From JAKAVN01 sp963734845 (GTDB taxonomy: Bacteria > Desulfobacterota > Binatia > Binatales > Binataceae), in the NCBI GenBank assembly GCA_963734845.1, contig CAVTIS010000006.1, positions 1 through 64,000 on the forward strand: 64,000 nucleotides of DNA. Reading direction: 5' to 3'. Position numbers and translations under genes: made by a program. This document shows positions 53,501 to 61,678 of the stretch, one piece after another. Position 1 is the stretch's first letter, and each line of letters starts with the position of its first letter. The notes under the pieces are model-generated. The model made no database searches and had not been told where the DNA came from. It was given only the letters and a program-made list of their open reading frames with translations.

Positions 53501-54067
53501 TTCGCGGTCGAATCCTTCGCGCCGGCGCAAAAGCCGCCGCAGTCCCTCGCCCGGCGCGCCAAGCGCCTGCTCGAACCATCGATCGAAAGCGCTCTCGAAC
53601 AATTCGCCCGCTACGTCGTCGGCCGCGACCTCGAACATCGGATCGACTCGCGCTTCGACCGGGCGCTCGCGCAAAAGATCGGCGCAAAACGAATGGATCG
53701 TGCCGATTCGCGCCTCTTCGAGCTGGCCGAGCGCATCGGAGAGCCGCGCGCGCTCCGCCGAGCCGCGCGAAGGGTCGCTCCGCGCGTGCTCGATTTCGGC
53801 GCGCAGCCGCAGTTTGAGCTCTCCGGCGGCCTTCTCGGTGAAGGTCACGGCGACGATTCGGCCAAGCTCGGCGCGCCCGCCCGCCAGCGCCGCGACGATC
53901 CGGTTGACTAAAGCGGTGGTCTTGCCGGTGCCTGCGGCGGCCTCGACCAGGAGCGTGGTGTCGAGGTCGTTGCGGATGCGGTCGCGCACGCGCTGGTCGG
54001 CAATCTCGCGCGGCGCGCCGTTGGCGTTCGACGTTTTACTCGATCGAAGTGTTTCCGCTGCGCTCAT
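50516..54067 (-). CDS. AddA-like UvrD/REP helicase-nuclease
   Basis: An 1183-aa DNA-end processing enzyme. Superfamily 1 helicase motifs: I VEAAAGTGKTTALVNRIV (41-58), II in HIFVDEFQDTDPLQAEILLL, III/IV GKLFIVGDPKQSIYRFRRAD, V VRIMTVHRAKGLEFPIVLLA and VI LLYVGATRARDLLIVP. The C-terminal PD-(D/E)XK nuclease is WVVVDFKTD with DEYRVQLLLYLRAI near the end. It pairs with the gene upstream (54087-57350) 19 bp away as an AddAB-type complex that resects double-strand breaks for RecA. The start is ATG 54067. Confidence 0.92.
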   Translation of the reverse strand: MSAAETLRSSKTSNANGAPREIADQRVRDRIRNDLDTTLLVEAAAGTGKTTALVNRIVAALAGGRAELGRIVAVTFTEKAAGELKLRLRAEIEHARSDPSRGSAERARLSDALGQLEEARIGTIHSFCADLLRERPVEARVDPMFEVAADDVAGELFESAFDRWFEQALGAPGEGLRRLLRRREGFDREGPRPIIRAAAWELLQWRDFHTPWSHRPFDRDPEIDALVEDIRALGALIARADPPIDQEDWLGKALGEIVHPIDEATRLESVRGRDYDALEAALLALLRGYDGRWRWKGWGENFGPLPRAQVMARRDALKARLARFRDAAGANLAPLLRDELWPIVGYYEEAKKRAGVLDFMDLLLVARDLVRDRAAMRAELQHRISHIFVDEFQDTDPLQAEILLLLAADDPAESDWHRARPLPGKLFIVGDPKQSIYRFRRADVALYQEVKRRLLECGAELEHLTVSFRATPELQAAVNAAFAPLMPSESPTQPAYSPLMPFRADCATQPSLVVLPVPAPFSDRGFVTKRQIDESTPDAAGALVRWLVEESGWTVTTRDRPEERVAIEPRHICMLFRRFSSYGRDVTRPYVRALEARHIAHVLVKGGSFNEREEVEALRNALGAIERPDDELAVFATLRGPLFALDDGALLRFRAAAGSLHPFRKLLADLPAELKEIGDALAVLRELSRGRNRRPIAETIARLLAAVRAHAAIAIWPTGEQALANVMRLMDLARRYEARRAVRSFRGFVDELEARAEREESGDAPVVEEGAEGVRIMTVHRAKGLEFPIVLLADLTCNETVGDAHRWVDPASGLCALRLAGHAPRELLEHAEEEMRRDREEATRLLYVGATRARDLLIVPAVGSAPQEGWLARLNPVIYPAQKDWRAPIEPVPPGCPVFGDDSVVVRPPKAPAKSRVVAPGLHRAQAGDYQVVWWDPARLKLDARETMGLRQHRLLTADKGERAASQGAREYERWKARHGATLAAGAAETYRVVTATELAARIVERGERPAWLGDPDQIAVERVARAAARPHGVRFGTLVHAILSRVALDANAAAIAEAAHFFARMLGADDLEIAAACEATASALSGPLMKAAAGARAQLRRECALVARIEEGVAAESLTVEGVVDLAFPESVAGAERWVVVDFKTDADIAGRLDEYRVQLLLYLRAISQSTGVPARGVLMCV

Positions 54068-54086
54068 CGAAAATTTTCCGCTCAGC

Positions 54087-57000
54087 TTAGCGCAACTTGC
54101 GCAATCGCTCGATCGCGGCCAGGCGCGCAGCCGGCTTCAGCGCGACCCGAGTTTCCTCATACGGCCCACAGACCATCCGGTAGTCGCACCATTTGCAGCC
54201 GCCCTCGGCGGGCGCGGCGGGCAAGAATCCGTCGCTGACCGCGCCGGCAACGGCGGCGGCGAATTCGCGGGCCGCGGCGCGCGCGGCGTCATCGAGCGGC
54301 ACGACGCGTTCCTCGTAGCCGCCGCGCGACGAGCAATAATAAAGACGCCCCGATTCAACCGGCTCGCCAAGCAGGCGCTCGGCGGCGAGCGCATAGAGCA
54401 CCGGCTGCAACACGCGGCCGCCGCCGATGATCACGTTCTTCGGCGCGTCGGCCTTGCCGCTCTTATGGTCGGTGACGCGGAGCCGTCCGCCCGGCCCGCG
54501 CTCGATAAGATCGATCGAGCCGCGCAGGATAAGGCCGGCCTCAAGCGGCACCGGCTCGGCGCGGCTCGCCGGGTCGGCCTGGCCGCGTCCCGCTAGTCCG
54601 AAGGCGAGTTCGAAGCGCTCGGGGGTCCATGGCACCGGGTCTTCGGCCGCACGGCGGAGCCATTCGCGGAGATCGGCGCGAATCGCGTCGATCGCGTCCT
54701 TCCACACGCGATCGATCGCCGGGGCAAGCCGCTCATGCCAATCTTCGGCGACCTTCTCCAAGGTCTCGTCCATGACGCGGAGCACCTCGTCCAGGGCCGC
54801 GCGCACGACCGGCAGCCGGCCATCGGCGCGCAGCCGCGTCAGCAACTCGAACTGGACCTCGTGCAGAAGCGCGCCGCGGGTGAGCGGGTCGACCACCTCG
54901 ATCGCCTCGGCCTCTTCGCGCGGCTGGATTCGATGGACCGCGTAGAGCAGGAAGCGATACGGACAGGCCGCGAAATGCTGAAGCGCGGTGGCCGAATAGG
55001 AACGCGCGTCGGGACGATGCGCGCCCAGGGCGGCGCGCACCTCGGGCCCGGGATCGACCAATCCGTCCGCCGGCGTCCATCGCTTGAGCCATCGCCGAGC
55101 CCGCGCGCGCAGCGCTCGCGCGAGATGCTTGTTTTCGTCCAGCAGATAGTGGGCCGCGCCGGTAGTGGCCTCTTCATCCTGGCCCGCGAGGCGATTGAGC
55201 ACGGCGAGATCGAACTCGGCATCATCAATTGCCTGCGCGGCCTCACGCGGCGCGGGCCATCCCAGGCGCGCCGCCTGCTCGCCCGCCGCGCGTTTATCGA
55301 GCTCGTCAAAGCCGGGCAGATGTCCTTCGGCGGCGCGCAGCACCTCCAGCGCGTAGAACGACGGGACCCGCGGCCGCCCCTGGTCGAGGTCGACGCGCGG
55401 AAAAGAAAACATCACGCGGCCGCGCGCCGCGCCCGCGGCCAGGCGCAAAGCGAGGCGCTCCGCAGCGACGCGGTTTTGCTGAAGCTCGAGGTTGCGGCCG
55501 AGACGCACGCGCGCCGCGTCGGGCAGGATTGGATCCTCGGTGAGCTTTTTGGGGAAAACGCGCTCGGTCAGGCCGGGAACGATCACGACGTCGAAATCGA
55601 GCCCGCGGAGATCCTGCGCCGGGGCGACCATCACCGCGCCGTAACGGCGCCGCGGCGCGGGCGCTTCCAGCCGTCCCAGCCGCCCGGCCAAAACCTGGCG
55701 CACTTCATCCAGACCGACCGGCCCCACCGGCGCCATCGGCTCGAGCTCGGCGAGCGCGGCGAGCACCGGCACCGAGTCGCGTACGGCGAGCGCCGTGAGC
55801 GCGCGCAGATGCGCAAGCCATTCACCCCACGCCGCCTGCGACGGCAGCGCGGCGAGCGCGGAAATTTGCGGCATCGCCACCGCGCCCAGGTGCTTGAGGT
55901 CGAGAATCTGGCGATCGGCGGCGGCGGCGCGAACGTCGTCCTTGAACTCGGAGCGCCGCTTTTCGAGTTCCTCGCCGAGCCCGCGCAGACGACGCTCCCA
56001 GCGCGCGCGACTGCCGATAACCGAAGCGTCGACCAGCAACCGCTCCCATCGCCAGGGCGCGCGCAAAACGCCTTCGACCACCGGCACCGGATCGGCGCCG
56101 TCAGCGATTTCGGCGGCCGCTGATGCGCCCGGGAGCGCGGCGGCCTCAAGCTCCACGGGCGGCGCGGCGCAGGCGGCTTCAAGGTCGGGGGCGACGAAGC
56201 GCGCCGGTCCGTCGCGGTCGGGATCCGGAACTTGGGCGAGCGAGAGGTACTCGGCATAGCGGCGTGCGGAAAGATGCTCGGCGGCGCACGCCAGCAGTGC
56301 CAGCAGCGCGCGGCCGCCGGGCTCGGGACGGCTGGCGCCGCGCGCGAAGCAGGCCGGAATCGCGGCGCGCGCGAGCGCCTCTTCGAGATACGGCACGTAA
56401 CGACCCGGCGCGTGCAGCGCGACCGCGATACGGTCGAATGGGATGCCGCGGTCGGCCTCGGCAAGGATTCGGCGCGCGATCTCGACGCACTCCTGCATCT
56501 CACCCGGCGCCGAAACCACTTCGACCGTGTGGTCGAGCGGCCGTTCGGGAGGGGTCTCGCGGCTGAAGAGATAATCCTGAAGCCGCGCGATCGATTCCGC
56601 CGCGGCGCCGGCGCGTGGCGCGGGCGGCGGCGTGACGCCGAGCGCTGCGGTGAGCATCGTGAGCGTAACCGTGTCGCCCTCGGGCACGGTCGCGAGCATC
56701 GCGGGCGCGCGCGCGGCGAGCGCGGCGTACAATTCGCGCTCCAGGGTCGAGCCAACCGCGACGTCGAGCATCAGGATCGGCATTGTGGCGTGGCGCGGCG
56801 GCGGATCGGCCTTGACGATCGCAGCCGCCAGCGCGAGCATCGCCGCGCGGTCGATCAAATGCGCCCCGTGAAGCTCGGCCTCGAACTGGCGCAGCATCGC
56901 GGCAAGCGGGGCGCCGATTTCGTCGAGCGCCGCCAACTCATCCGCACCGATTCCCGCGAGACGGACCTCGCCCAGCGTGCGGGCGAGCGCGCCCGGAAAT

Positions 57001-57350
57001 CCGGGACGGTCAGCCACCGGAGCGAAATAGCCCAGCGCGCCCTCGGCGGCGACCTTATAGATCGCGCGTGCGGCCACCGCTTCAGCGCCGAGTCCGGCGG
57101 CCGGCACCAGACCGTCGCGGAACAACCGCTCGGCGCAGAGCGCGCCGAGCAGCCGCACCGGAGTCATCCGATTGACACCGAAAAGCGCGCGTTGCGCGGT
57201 TAGCCCGCGCACCAAGTCGTCAGCGGCCGGCTGGCGCGCCGCCAGCACCATCACTTCGGCGGATGGCTCAAGTTCCTGGAGCCATCGCAAGGCCGCTTCG
57301 AGACGATCGGCGGCGCGCGGCGAACAAACGATTGCGTGGCGTGGAGGCAT
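54087..57350 (-). CDS. AddB-like PD-(D/E)XK nuclease with Fe-S-type cysteines
   Basis: A 1087-aa partner of the AddA-like helicase. ATG 57350 (MPPRHAIVCSPRAADRLEAA) is chosen; the frame extends to 57686, but that part is Arg-rich noise. There is no Walker A motif at the N-terminus, so the helicase half is inactive. The nuclease motif is LRVTDHKSGKAD with LQPVLYALAAERLL. Cysteines in FAACPYRFLLYA and GGCKWCDYRMVCG match the four-Cys iron-sulfur staple of AddB-type nucleases. It is the upstream gene of the addB-addA pair on the same strand; the tail RLAAIERLRKLR overlaps nothing. Confidence 0.85.
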   Translation of the reverse strand: MPPRHAIVCSPRAADRLEAALRWLQELEPSAEVMVLAARQPAADDLVRGLTAQRALFGVNRMTPVRLLGALCAERLFRDGLVPAAGLGAEAVAARAIYKVAAEGALGYFAPVADRPGFPGALARTLGEVRLAGIGADELAALDEIGAPLAAMLRQFEAELHGAHLIDRAAMLALAAAIVKADPPPRHATMPILMLDVAVGSTLERELYAALAARAPAMLATVPEGDTVTLTMLTAALGVTPPPAPRAGAAAESIARLQDYLFSRETPPERPLDHTVEVVSAPGEMQECVEIARRILAEADRGIPFDRIAVALHAPGRYVPYLEEALARAAIPACFARGASRPEPGGRALLALLACAAEHLSARRYAEYLSLAQVPDPDRDGPARFVAPDLEAACAAPPVELEAAALPGASAAAEIADGADPVPVVEGVLRAPWRWERLLVDASVIGSRARWERRLRGLGEELEKRRSEFKDDVRAAAADRQILDLKHLGAVAMPQISALAALPSQAAWGEWLAHLRALTALAVRDSVPVLAALAELEPMAPVGPVGLDEVRQVLAGRLGRLEAPAPRRRYGAVMVAPAQDLRGLDFDVVIVPGLTERVFPKKLTEDPILPDAARVRLGRNLELQQNRVAAERLALRLAAGAARGRVMFSFPRVDLDQGRPRVPSFYALEVLRAAEGHLPGFDELDKRAAGEQAARLGWPAPREAAQAIDDAEFDLAVLNRLAGQDEEATTGAAHYLLDENKHLARALRARARRWLKRWTPADGLVDPGPEVRAALGAHRPDARSYSATALQHFAACPYRFLLYAVHRIQPREEAEAIEVVDPLTRGALLHEVQFELLTRLRADGRLPVVRAALDEVLRVMDETLEKVAEDWHERLAPAIDRVWKDAIDAIRADLREWLRRAAEDPVPWTPERFELAFGLAGRGQADPASRAEPVPLEAGLILRGSIDLIERGPGGRLRVTDHKSGKADAPKNVIIGGGRVLQPVLYALAAERLLGEPVESGRLYYCSSRGGYEERVVPLDDAARAAAREFAAAVAGAVSDGFLPAAPAEGGCKWCDYRMVCGPYEETRVALKPAARLAAIERLRKLR

Positions 57351-57460
57351 CGGATGGGGACGGCGGCACTCAGGCCGCGCCCAGCAATAATGGTCTGCCG
57401 CCGAGACGCGCCCCGCAAGCGCGAGACTGCAGCTTAATGAACAGCGCGCACGGCGCGGCG

Positions 57461-58309
57461 CTACTCTTTGCTGAGATAAACCGGATCGCCGACGCGGATC
57501 GTGCCGGGCGCGCCGATAGAAGCGAACACGCCTAGCGTGGCCTTGTGATGGCGCGCGGCGGTACGCAGGATCGCGAGATCGCGCGGCAGGTCCGACTGCG
57601 CATGCGTCGTCATCACGCAGCGCAGCGCCGGCTGCATCTCGACAATCCTGACCGTCGCGCCGACCTCGAGCGTACCGCCCAGCCATTCGTCCTCGACAAA
57701 GCCGTCAGCTTCGATAGCGCCGGTGTCGACAAAAATGTTGGGACGAAAGCGGCGCGGGTCGAGAATCGAATCGCCGCCGCACAGGCGCTTGAGATGCTCG
57801 AGCGAAGTGCTGGCCAGGACATGAATCGGCGCCGAGTCGAAGAACGCACCGCGCATCAGGGCGAACGAGTCGGGCAGCGTCTGGTTGGTAAAATTCGGCA
57901 GCAGCTGTTCGACCGGAACGTCAGCGAAAATCGTCTGCGGATCAATCTCGCCGCGCGAACGCTCGTCGGCCTTCGCGCGCTCCAGACTCACCGGGCGCCC
58001 CAGCACCTCCGAGAGCCGCGCCGAGGCGTCGGGATCGGCCGCGTGTATTCTGATTCCATCGGGAAAAGCGATCGTAACCGTTGCAAGGCTGTCGGCGCGG
58101 GGCGTCGAATCATAGCTTGCGCGGAAACCAAGCATCGTCGCAAATTTCTTCGCCGTCGCGATACGCCCGGAAGCCTCACGCACGGCCCATGCGCGATCGC
58201 CGAGCGTGCCGTCAGTGGTCAGCGCCAGTTCCGCAGGGCTCTCCCCGAGCATCGACTTGACCGGATAGCGAAAAAGGGCGCTCACTACTCCGATTTTGCG
58301 TCGCTCCAT
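57461..58309 (-). CDS. MOSC domain-containing protein
   Basis: A 282-aa protein of the molybdenum-cofactor sulfurase C-terminal family: N-terminal beta-barrel IGVVSALFRYPVKSMLGESP (6-25), middle segment, and MOSC core with FRPNIFVDTGAIEADGFVED and the conserved Cys in PALRCVMTTHAQ. Related YcbX/mARC enzymes reduce N-hydroxylated compounds using Moco; this one lacks the ferredoxin domain of YcbX. GGAGAG precedes ATG 58309 by 8 bases. It starts 19 bp after the DUF2231 gene on the same strand, so they may be cotranscribed. Confidence 0.88.
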   Translation of the reverse strand: MERRKIGVVSALFRYPVKSMLGESPAELALTTDGTLGDRAWAVREASGRIATAKKFATMLGFRASYDSTPRADSLATVTIAFPDGIRIHAADPDASARLSEVLGRPVSLERAKADERSRGEIDPQTIFADVPVEQLLPNFTNQTLPDSFALMRGAFFDSAPIHVLASTSLEHLKRLCGGDSILDPRRFRPNIFVDTGAIEADGFVEDEWLGGTLEVGATVRIVEMQPALRCVMTTHAQSDLPRDLAILRTAARHHKATLGVFASIGAPGTIRVGDPVYLSKE

Positions 58310-58328
58310 CCTCGTACTCTCCGTCGGC

Positions 58329-59042
58329 TCATCCAGGGCTGGGAGAAGCGCTCGGCTCCGCTGCGGGACTCGGCTCGGCGGAGGGCGGGGCTGCCGGGGT
58401 CTCGGTGGCGGCCGGAGTCACGGCGGCGGATGGCATCGGCGATGCGGTTTCGGCGGCGGTAGGAACTGCGGCCTCAGGCGTCGCACTCGCGGCGGGCACA
58501 TAGACCGTAGGAATCGGCGTAGCCGGTCCGGTAGCTTCGGACTGCGGCGCGGGCGAAGACGATGCGGTGTTGTATAGAGCGGTGCCGATCCCGTAGTCGT
58601 AGACCAGCTTGCCACCGAGGTAGCCCTGGTACGAGATCGCAAGCGCGGCGAGAATGGCGAAGATCAGGTAGAGCCCGCGCATCCCGGCCATAAAACCGAA
58701 CAGCTGGATCCCGAGACGCCACACTGCCAGCACCAGAAAAATCCACGGCAGCCAATCGCCCAGCCAGGCGTGTCGCTGAAGAGTGGCCAACCCGGGTCCG
58801 CCGGTGGCCTTGACCGCATCCCATACGCGATGGGCCTCCCATCCGCCGGTGAGCTGGGAGCCCCAGGCGGCGGCGGTGCCGGCGATCATCAACGCCAGCG
58901 CCGCGTAGCGCAGCCACCAACGCGTCGAGAACAAGCTGGCGAAGAGATCGGCGAGGACCGCGACGATTAGGAGCGCGACCGTGAAATGATCGACCGCCGG
59001 GTGGATATGCCATAGCTTGATGGTATCGAGAAGACCTTGCAT
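58329..59042 (-). CDS. DUF2231-type membrane protein with Pro/Ala/Thr-rich tail
   Basis: A 237-aa inner-membrane protein. IHPAVDHFTVALLIVAVLAD near the N-terminus is the DUF2231 'HPxxxHF' signature, whose His residues may bind haem. Four helices cover about residues 15-155 (LRYAALALMIAGTAAAWGSQ; LPWIFLVLAVWRLGIQLFGF; LYLIFAILAALAISYQGYLG). After residue 160 comes an 80-residue tail of Pro, Ala, Thr, Ser and Glu, probably outside the membrane. A similar tail is on the neighbour at 59577-61520. AAAGGAAATCCGG precedes ATG 59042. Confidence 0.75.
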   Translation of the reverse strand: MQGLLDTIKLWHIHPAVDHFTVALLIVAVLADLFASLFSTRWWLRYAALALMIAGTAAAWGSQLTGGWEAHRVWDAVKATGGPGLATLQRHAWLGDWLPWIFLVLAVWRLGIQLFGFMAGMRGLYLIFAILAALAISYQGYLGGKLVYDYGIGTALYNTASSSPAPQSEATGPATPIPTVYVPAASATPEAAVPTAAETASPMPSAAVTPAATETPAAPPSAEPSPAAEPSASPSPG

Positions 59043-59209
59043 CCGGATTTCCTTTGGTGAAACTTGCCGCGGCCGGGCCGCTAACGGAACGGTGGCACCT
59101 TAAGCCGCTCCGCCCGCGGCGACGCGCGATCCCGGTCTTTATTACAGAGCGGCGCACTGCGCGCAAACCGCAGTGAGCATCGCAGGGGCAAGCCGATGAT
59201 GCAGGACTG

Positions 59210-59455
59210 CTAGCCGGCGACGACGCGATACCCGAGCCGGACCATCCAAACCAGCGCCGACGGCCACATAGTCATTGCAGTCAGCGCGAGAATTGAAAGC
59301 CACATCGGGGTGTTGCGTACGGCGGGAGCGATCGCAAGCGCCGGGCGGCGAACGACGGCGCCTTTACGGCCCGCGATGGGCCTCAGATGCGCTCGCGCCG
59401 GCGTGCGACCAGCCACGCTCCTTGCGCGCGAAATCGGCACTACGTTGCTTTTCAT
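59210..59455 (-). CDS. small single-helix membrane protein, hypothetical
   Basis: An 81-aa protein from ATG 59455 (MKSNVVPISRARSVAGRTPA); the frame is open to 59569, but the extra part is Arg-rich. After a basic N-terminal half it has one helix (PMWLSILALTAMTMWPSALV) and ends RLGYRVVAG. It lies between two larger membrane protein genes on the same strand. No known family. The reading frame is modest evidence on its own. Confidence 0.4.
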   Translation of the reverse strand: MKSNVVPISRARSVAGRTPARAHLRPIAGRKGAVVRRPALAIAPAVRNTPMWLSILALTAMTMWPSALVWMVRLGYRVVAG

Positions 59456-59576
59456 TCGCTCACCCGCGCCGCCGCGGCGGGCCCAGCAAGGAGCATTTAC
59501 CAAACCGCGAGCAAATTCCACTCGGCGGCGCCGGCGCATCGAACGAGTATCCACCGCCCGCGCGGCCACCGGTTAC

Positions 59577-61520
59577 TCAATCAGGCGGTGGCGTTGCGGC
59601 GGGTTTTGCGGCCGGTATTTCAAGAGGACTTGCCGAAGGACTCGCTGAAGGAGTTGCTGAAAGAGTTGCCGACGGACCGGGTGCCGGCTCCGCGCCGAGT
59701 GCCGGAGTAGCCGTTGCGGACGGCATTGCGGATGCTTCCGTGCTCGGCATTGGCGCCGCCGTCTCGGGTGCGACCGGTTCGGGCGTAGACTCCTCTGCCG
59801 GCGCGGCCGATTCCGCCGCGGTCGGGGTCGGCGCCGGAGCGGGAGCCAGAATCACCGTCGGGGCGACCTCAACAACGGGGCGCACGGCGACCGTGATGCG
59901 GCGCGAATCGAGCGGCGCCCACGCGTGAGCGCTCGCCATGTAGTGCAGCGCAGCTTGTGGCGTGAGCGACCGCCACGAAGGATGCCACGCGTCGCTGAGC
60001 TCGAATTCGTAGGTCGTGAATCCCTGCGCCTCGGACAGGTTCGCCGCCTCGACGCTGCTGACGATCGCGGTTGCGCCCTCGGAGGTGGCGGCCGGAGTCA
60101 GCGCGCGCAGGTACCATCGAAGCACCGGCGAATCGGCGGCGAAAAATGCCTTCGCCCCGTGCGCCGGCGCCTGGGCGGTGACTCGCGCGCACTCGACCCG
60201 TGTCTGCAGCGTGGTCGTGGGATCGGTCCAATACAGAAGCGCCGTGCGCGCCCACGGAGCCTCGCTGGCGTCGGGCGCATACCAGATGAAATTGTTCGCC
60301 ACCTGTACGCTGAGCGCCAGCAGCGCCAGCACGGCGAGCGGATAGCGGATGATGCTCCAGGCGAAAGTGTGATGCAGCGACTCGATCAGGAGCGCGCCCA
60401 GCAGCGCCATCGGCACGATCATCTGGAGCACGAAGGCGGGAGACCGGGCGGGCGTCCAAAGATAGAAGGCGACCGCAAGCGCGCTCCAAACCAGCGCCCC
60501 AGTGGCCATGCGCGATCGGATACGCAACGTCAGCACGCCCAACGCGCCGATCGCGGCGAGCAGCACGATGAGAAATTCGTACAACGAAAGAATCGGTAGA
60601 TAGAAATCCAGCCCGGCCAAGAAACCGCGATCGGCCGCCGGCTGGGGGCCCGGCAAGTTCGATCGGAACGCGGCCGTGATCGCGCCAAGCGGCGAGCGGG
60701 TGAAGAACCCGCTCTCGCATCCCATCCAGACCAGCGCCGCCACCAGTACTGTGATCAGAAACAGCGCCTTGCGCCGGGTCCACCAGACTTGCACCTGGAG
60801 CCGCACTCGCGTGCCTCCCATAGCCGCGAACAGGCCCACGATAGTGAGTGCCGTCAGCATGAACAGCGCCGTCATCAGCGCGGACCCGCCGCTGGCGAGG
60901 CCCAGGCCTATCGCCGCGCCCAAGCCGGCCGCAAGCAGCCGCCCCGGTTCGTCGGCCAGTTGCCCGAACAGCGCGAGCGCGAGCACGGCGAAGGCCATGG
61001 TGGGCACTACGCTGTCGGCGGTGCGCGAATAGTAGGCGACGCTCGGCGAAAGCATCAGCAGCGCCGCAAAGGCCATCGCGCCCGCGCGGCCGATCTGACG
61101 GCGCATCGCGAAGCCCGCGGCGATCAGCAGCAGGCCGCTCAAGGCGAAAATCAGCCGCGCACAGAAGTCGCCGGCGCCCAGGGCGGCGAAGACCGCCGCC
61201 TCCAGCAACTGAATCCACGACAGCTGCGCGCCGCCGGCGGGCGCTCCGCTGCGCAGCAGCGCCAGTTCGCCGAGCGCGTGGCCCGCCTCAGCGGAATCCA
61301 GTGGGCGCGCACCGAGCATCACGAGCCGGGTCGCGAACGCCAGCACGCCGACCTTGGCCCATCCGAGATGCTCGGCCGTGACAACGCATAGCGGCCGCTC
61401 CAGCCGCTCGGCCGAGTAATTGCGCGGCGCGCCGTCCTCTGCCGGAGTTTCCGGACCGCCATGCGCCCCGGGCTCAATACCGAGGCGCCACTCCTCCGTT
61501 TCCTTACCGCTGGCTGTCAT
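59577..61520 (-). CDS. TIGR03663-like membrane protein (GT39/PMT-type fold) with low-complexity tail
   Basis: A 647-aa polytopic protein from ATG 61520 (MTASGKETEEWRLG); a GTG at 61565 would add 15 residues. It has about 11 helices with the GT-C layout: SAEAGHALGELALLRSGAPA in the first outer loop, GRAGAMAFAALLMLSPSVAY followed by YSRTADS (the 'LSPxxxYYSR' signature of this family), and repeated inner helices up to about 420. A soluble region follows (about 430-565). The C-terminal 90 residues are Ala/Pro/Ser/Thr/Glu repeats. Members are dolichyl/undecaprenyl-sugar mannosyltransferase-like, but no substrate is known. The acidic catalytic loop has D and E in LDSAEAGHA. Confidence 0.8.
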   Translation of the reverse strand: MTASGKETEEWRLGIEPGAHGGPETPAEDGAPRNYSAERLERPLCVVTAEHLGWAKVGVLAFATRLVMLGARPLDSAEAGHALGELALLRSGAPAGGAQLSWIQLLEAAVFAALGAGDFCARLIFALSGLLLIAAGFAMRRQIGRAGAMAFAALLMLSPSVAYYSRTADSVVPTMAFAVLALALFGQLADEPGRLLAAGLGAAIGLGLASGGSALMTALFMLTALTIVGLFAAMGGTRVRLQVQVWWTRRKALFLITVLVAALVWMGCESGFFTRSPLGAITAAFRSNLPGPQPAADRGFLAGLDFYLPILSLYEFLIVLLAAIGALGVLTLRIRSRMATGALVWSALAVAFYLWTPARSPAFVLQMIVPMALLGALLIESLHHTFAWSIIRYPLAVLALLALSVQVANNFIWYAPDASEAPWARTALLYWTDPTTTLQTRVECARVTAQAPAHGAKAFFAADSPVLRWYLRALTPAATSEGATAIVSSVEAANLSEAQGFTTYEFELSDAWHPSWRSLTPQAALHYMASAHAWAPLDSRRITVAVRPVVEVAPTVILAPAPAPTPTAAESAAPAEESTPEPVAPETAAPMPSTEASAMPSATATPALGAEPAPGPSATLSATPSASPSASPLEIPAAKPAATPPPD

Positions 61521-61630
61521 CTGGTGAAACGGGTATTTGGCCCCGCTCCGATTGTCAACGCGCACACGCGCTATCGCGACACGATTATCAACTCGCGCTC
61601 ATCGTAACATCGCGTTAATGCACATTGCGC

Positions 61631-61658
61631 TTGAGCATCCGCGCGAGCACGTTATGCT
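61631..61658 (+). promoter_or_regulatory. candidate promoter of the NitT/TauT-type transporter genes
   Basis: TTGAGC (61631-61636), 16 bp, TATGCT (61653-61658), each four of six consensus, 20 bases before ATG 61679. The short leader makes it tentative. Confidence 0.35.
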
Positions 61659-61678
61659 GTGAAGCTTGGCGGTCGGCG

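Noticed and set aside
57351..57686. N-terminal extension of the AddB-like frame to 57686
   Set aside because: It overlaps the MOSC gene end, has no homology and has an Arg-rich composition typical of GC-rich shadow frames.
59869..61218. 449-codon open frame on the minus strand
   Set aside because: It is a shadow of the TIGR03663-like gene in another frame, with Arg/Gly/Ala bias and no motifs.
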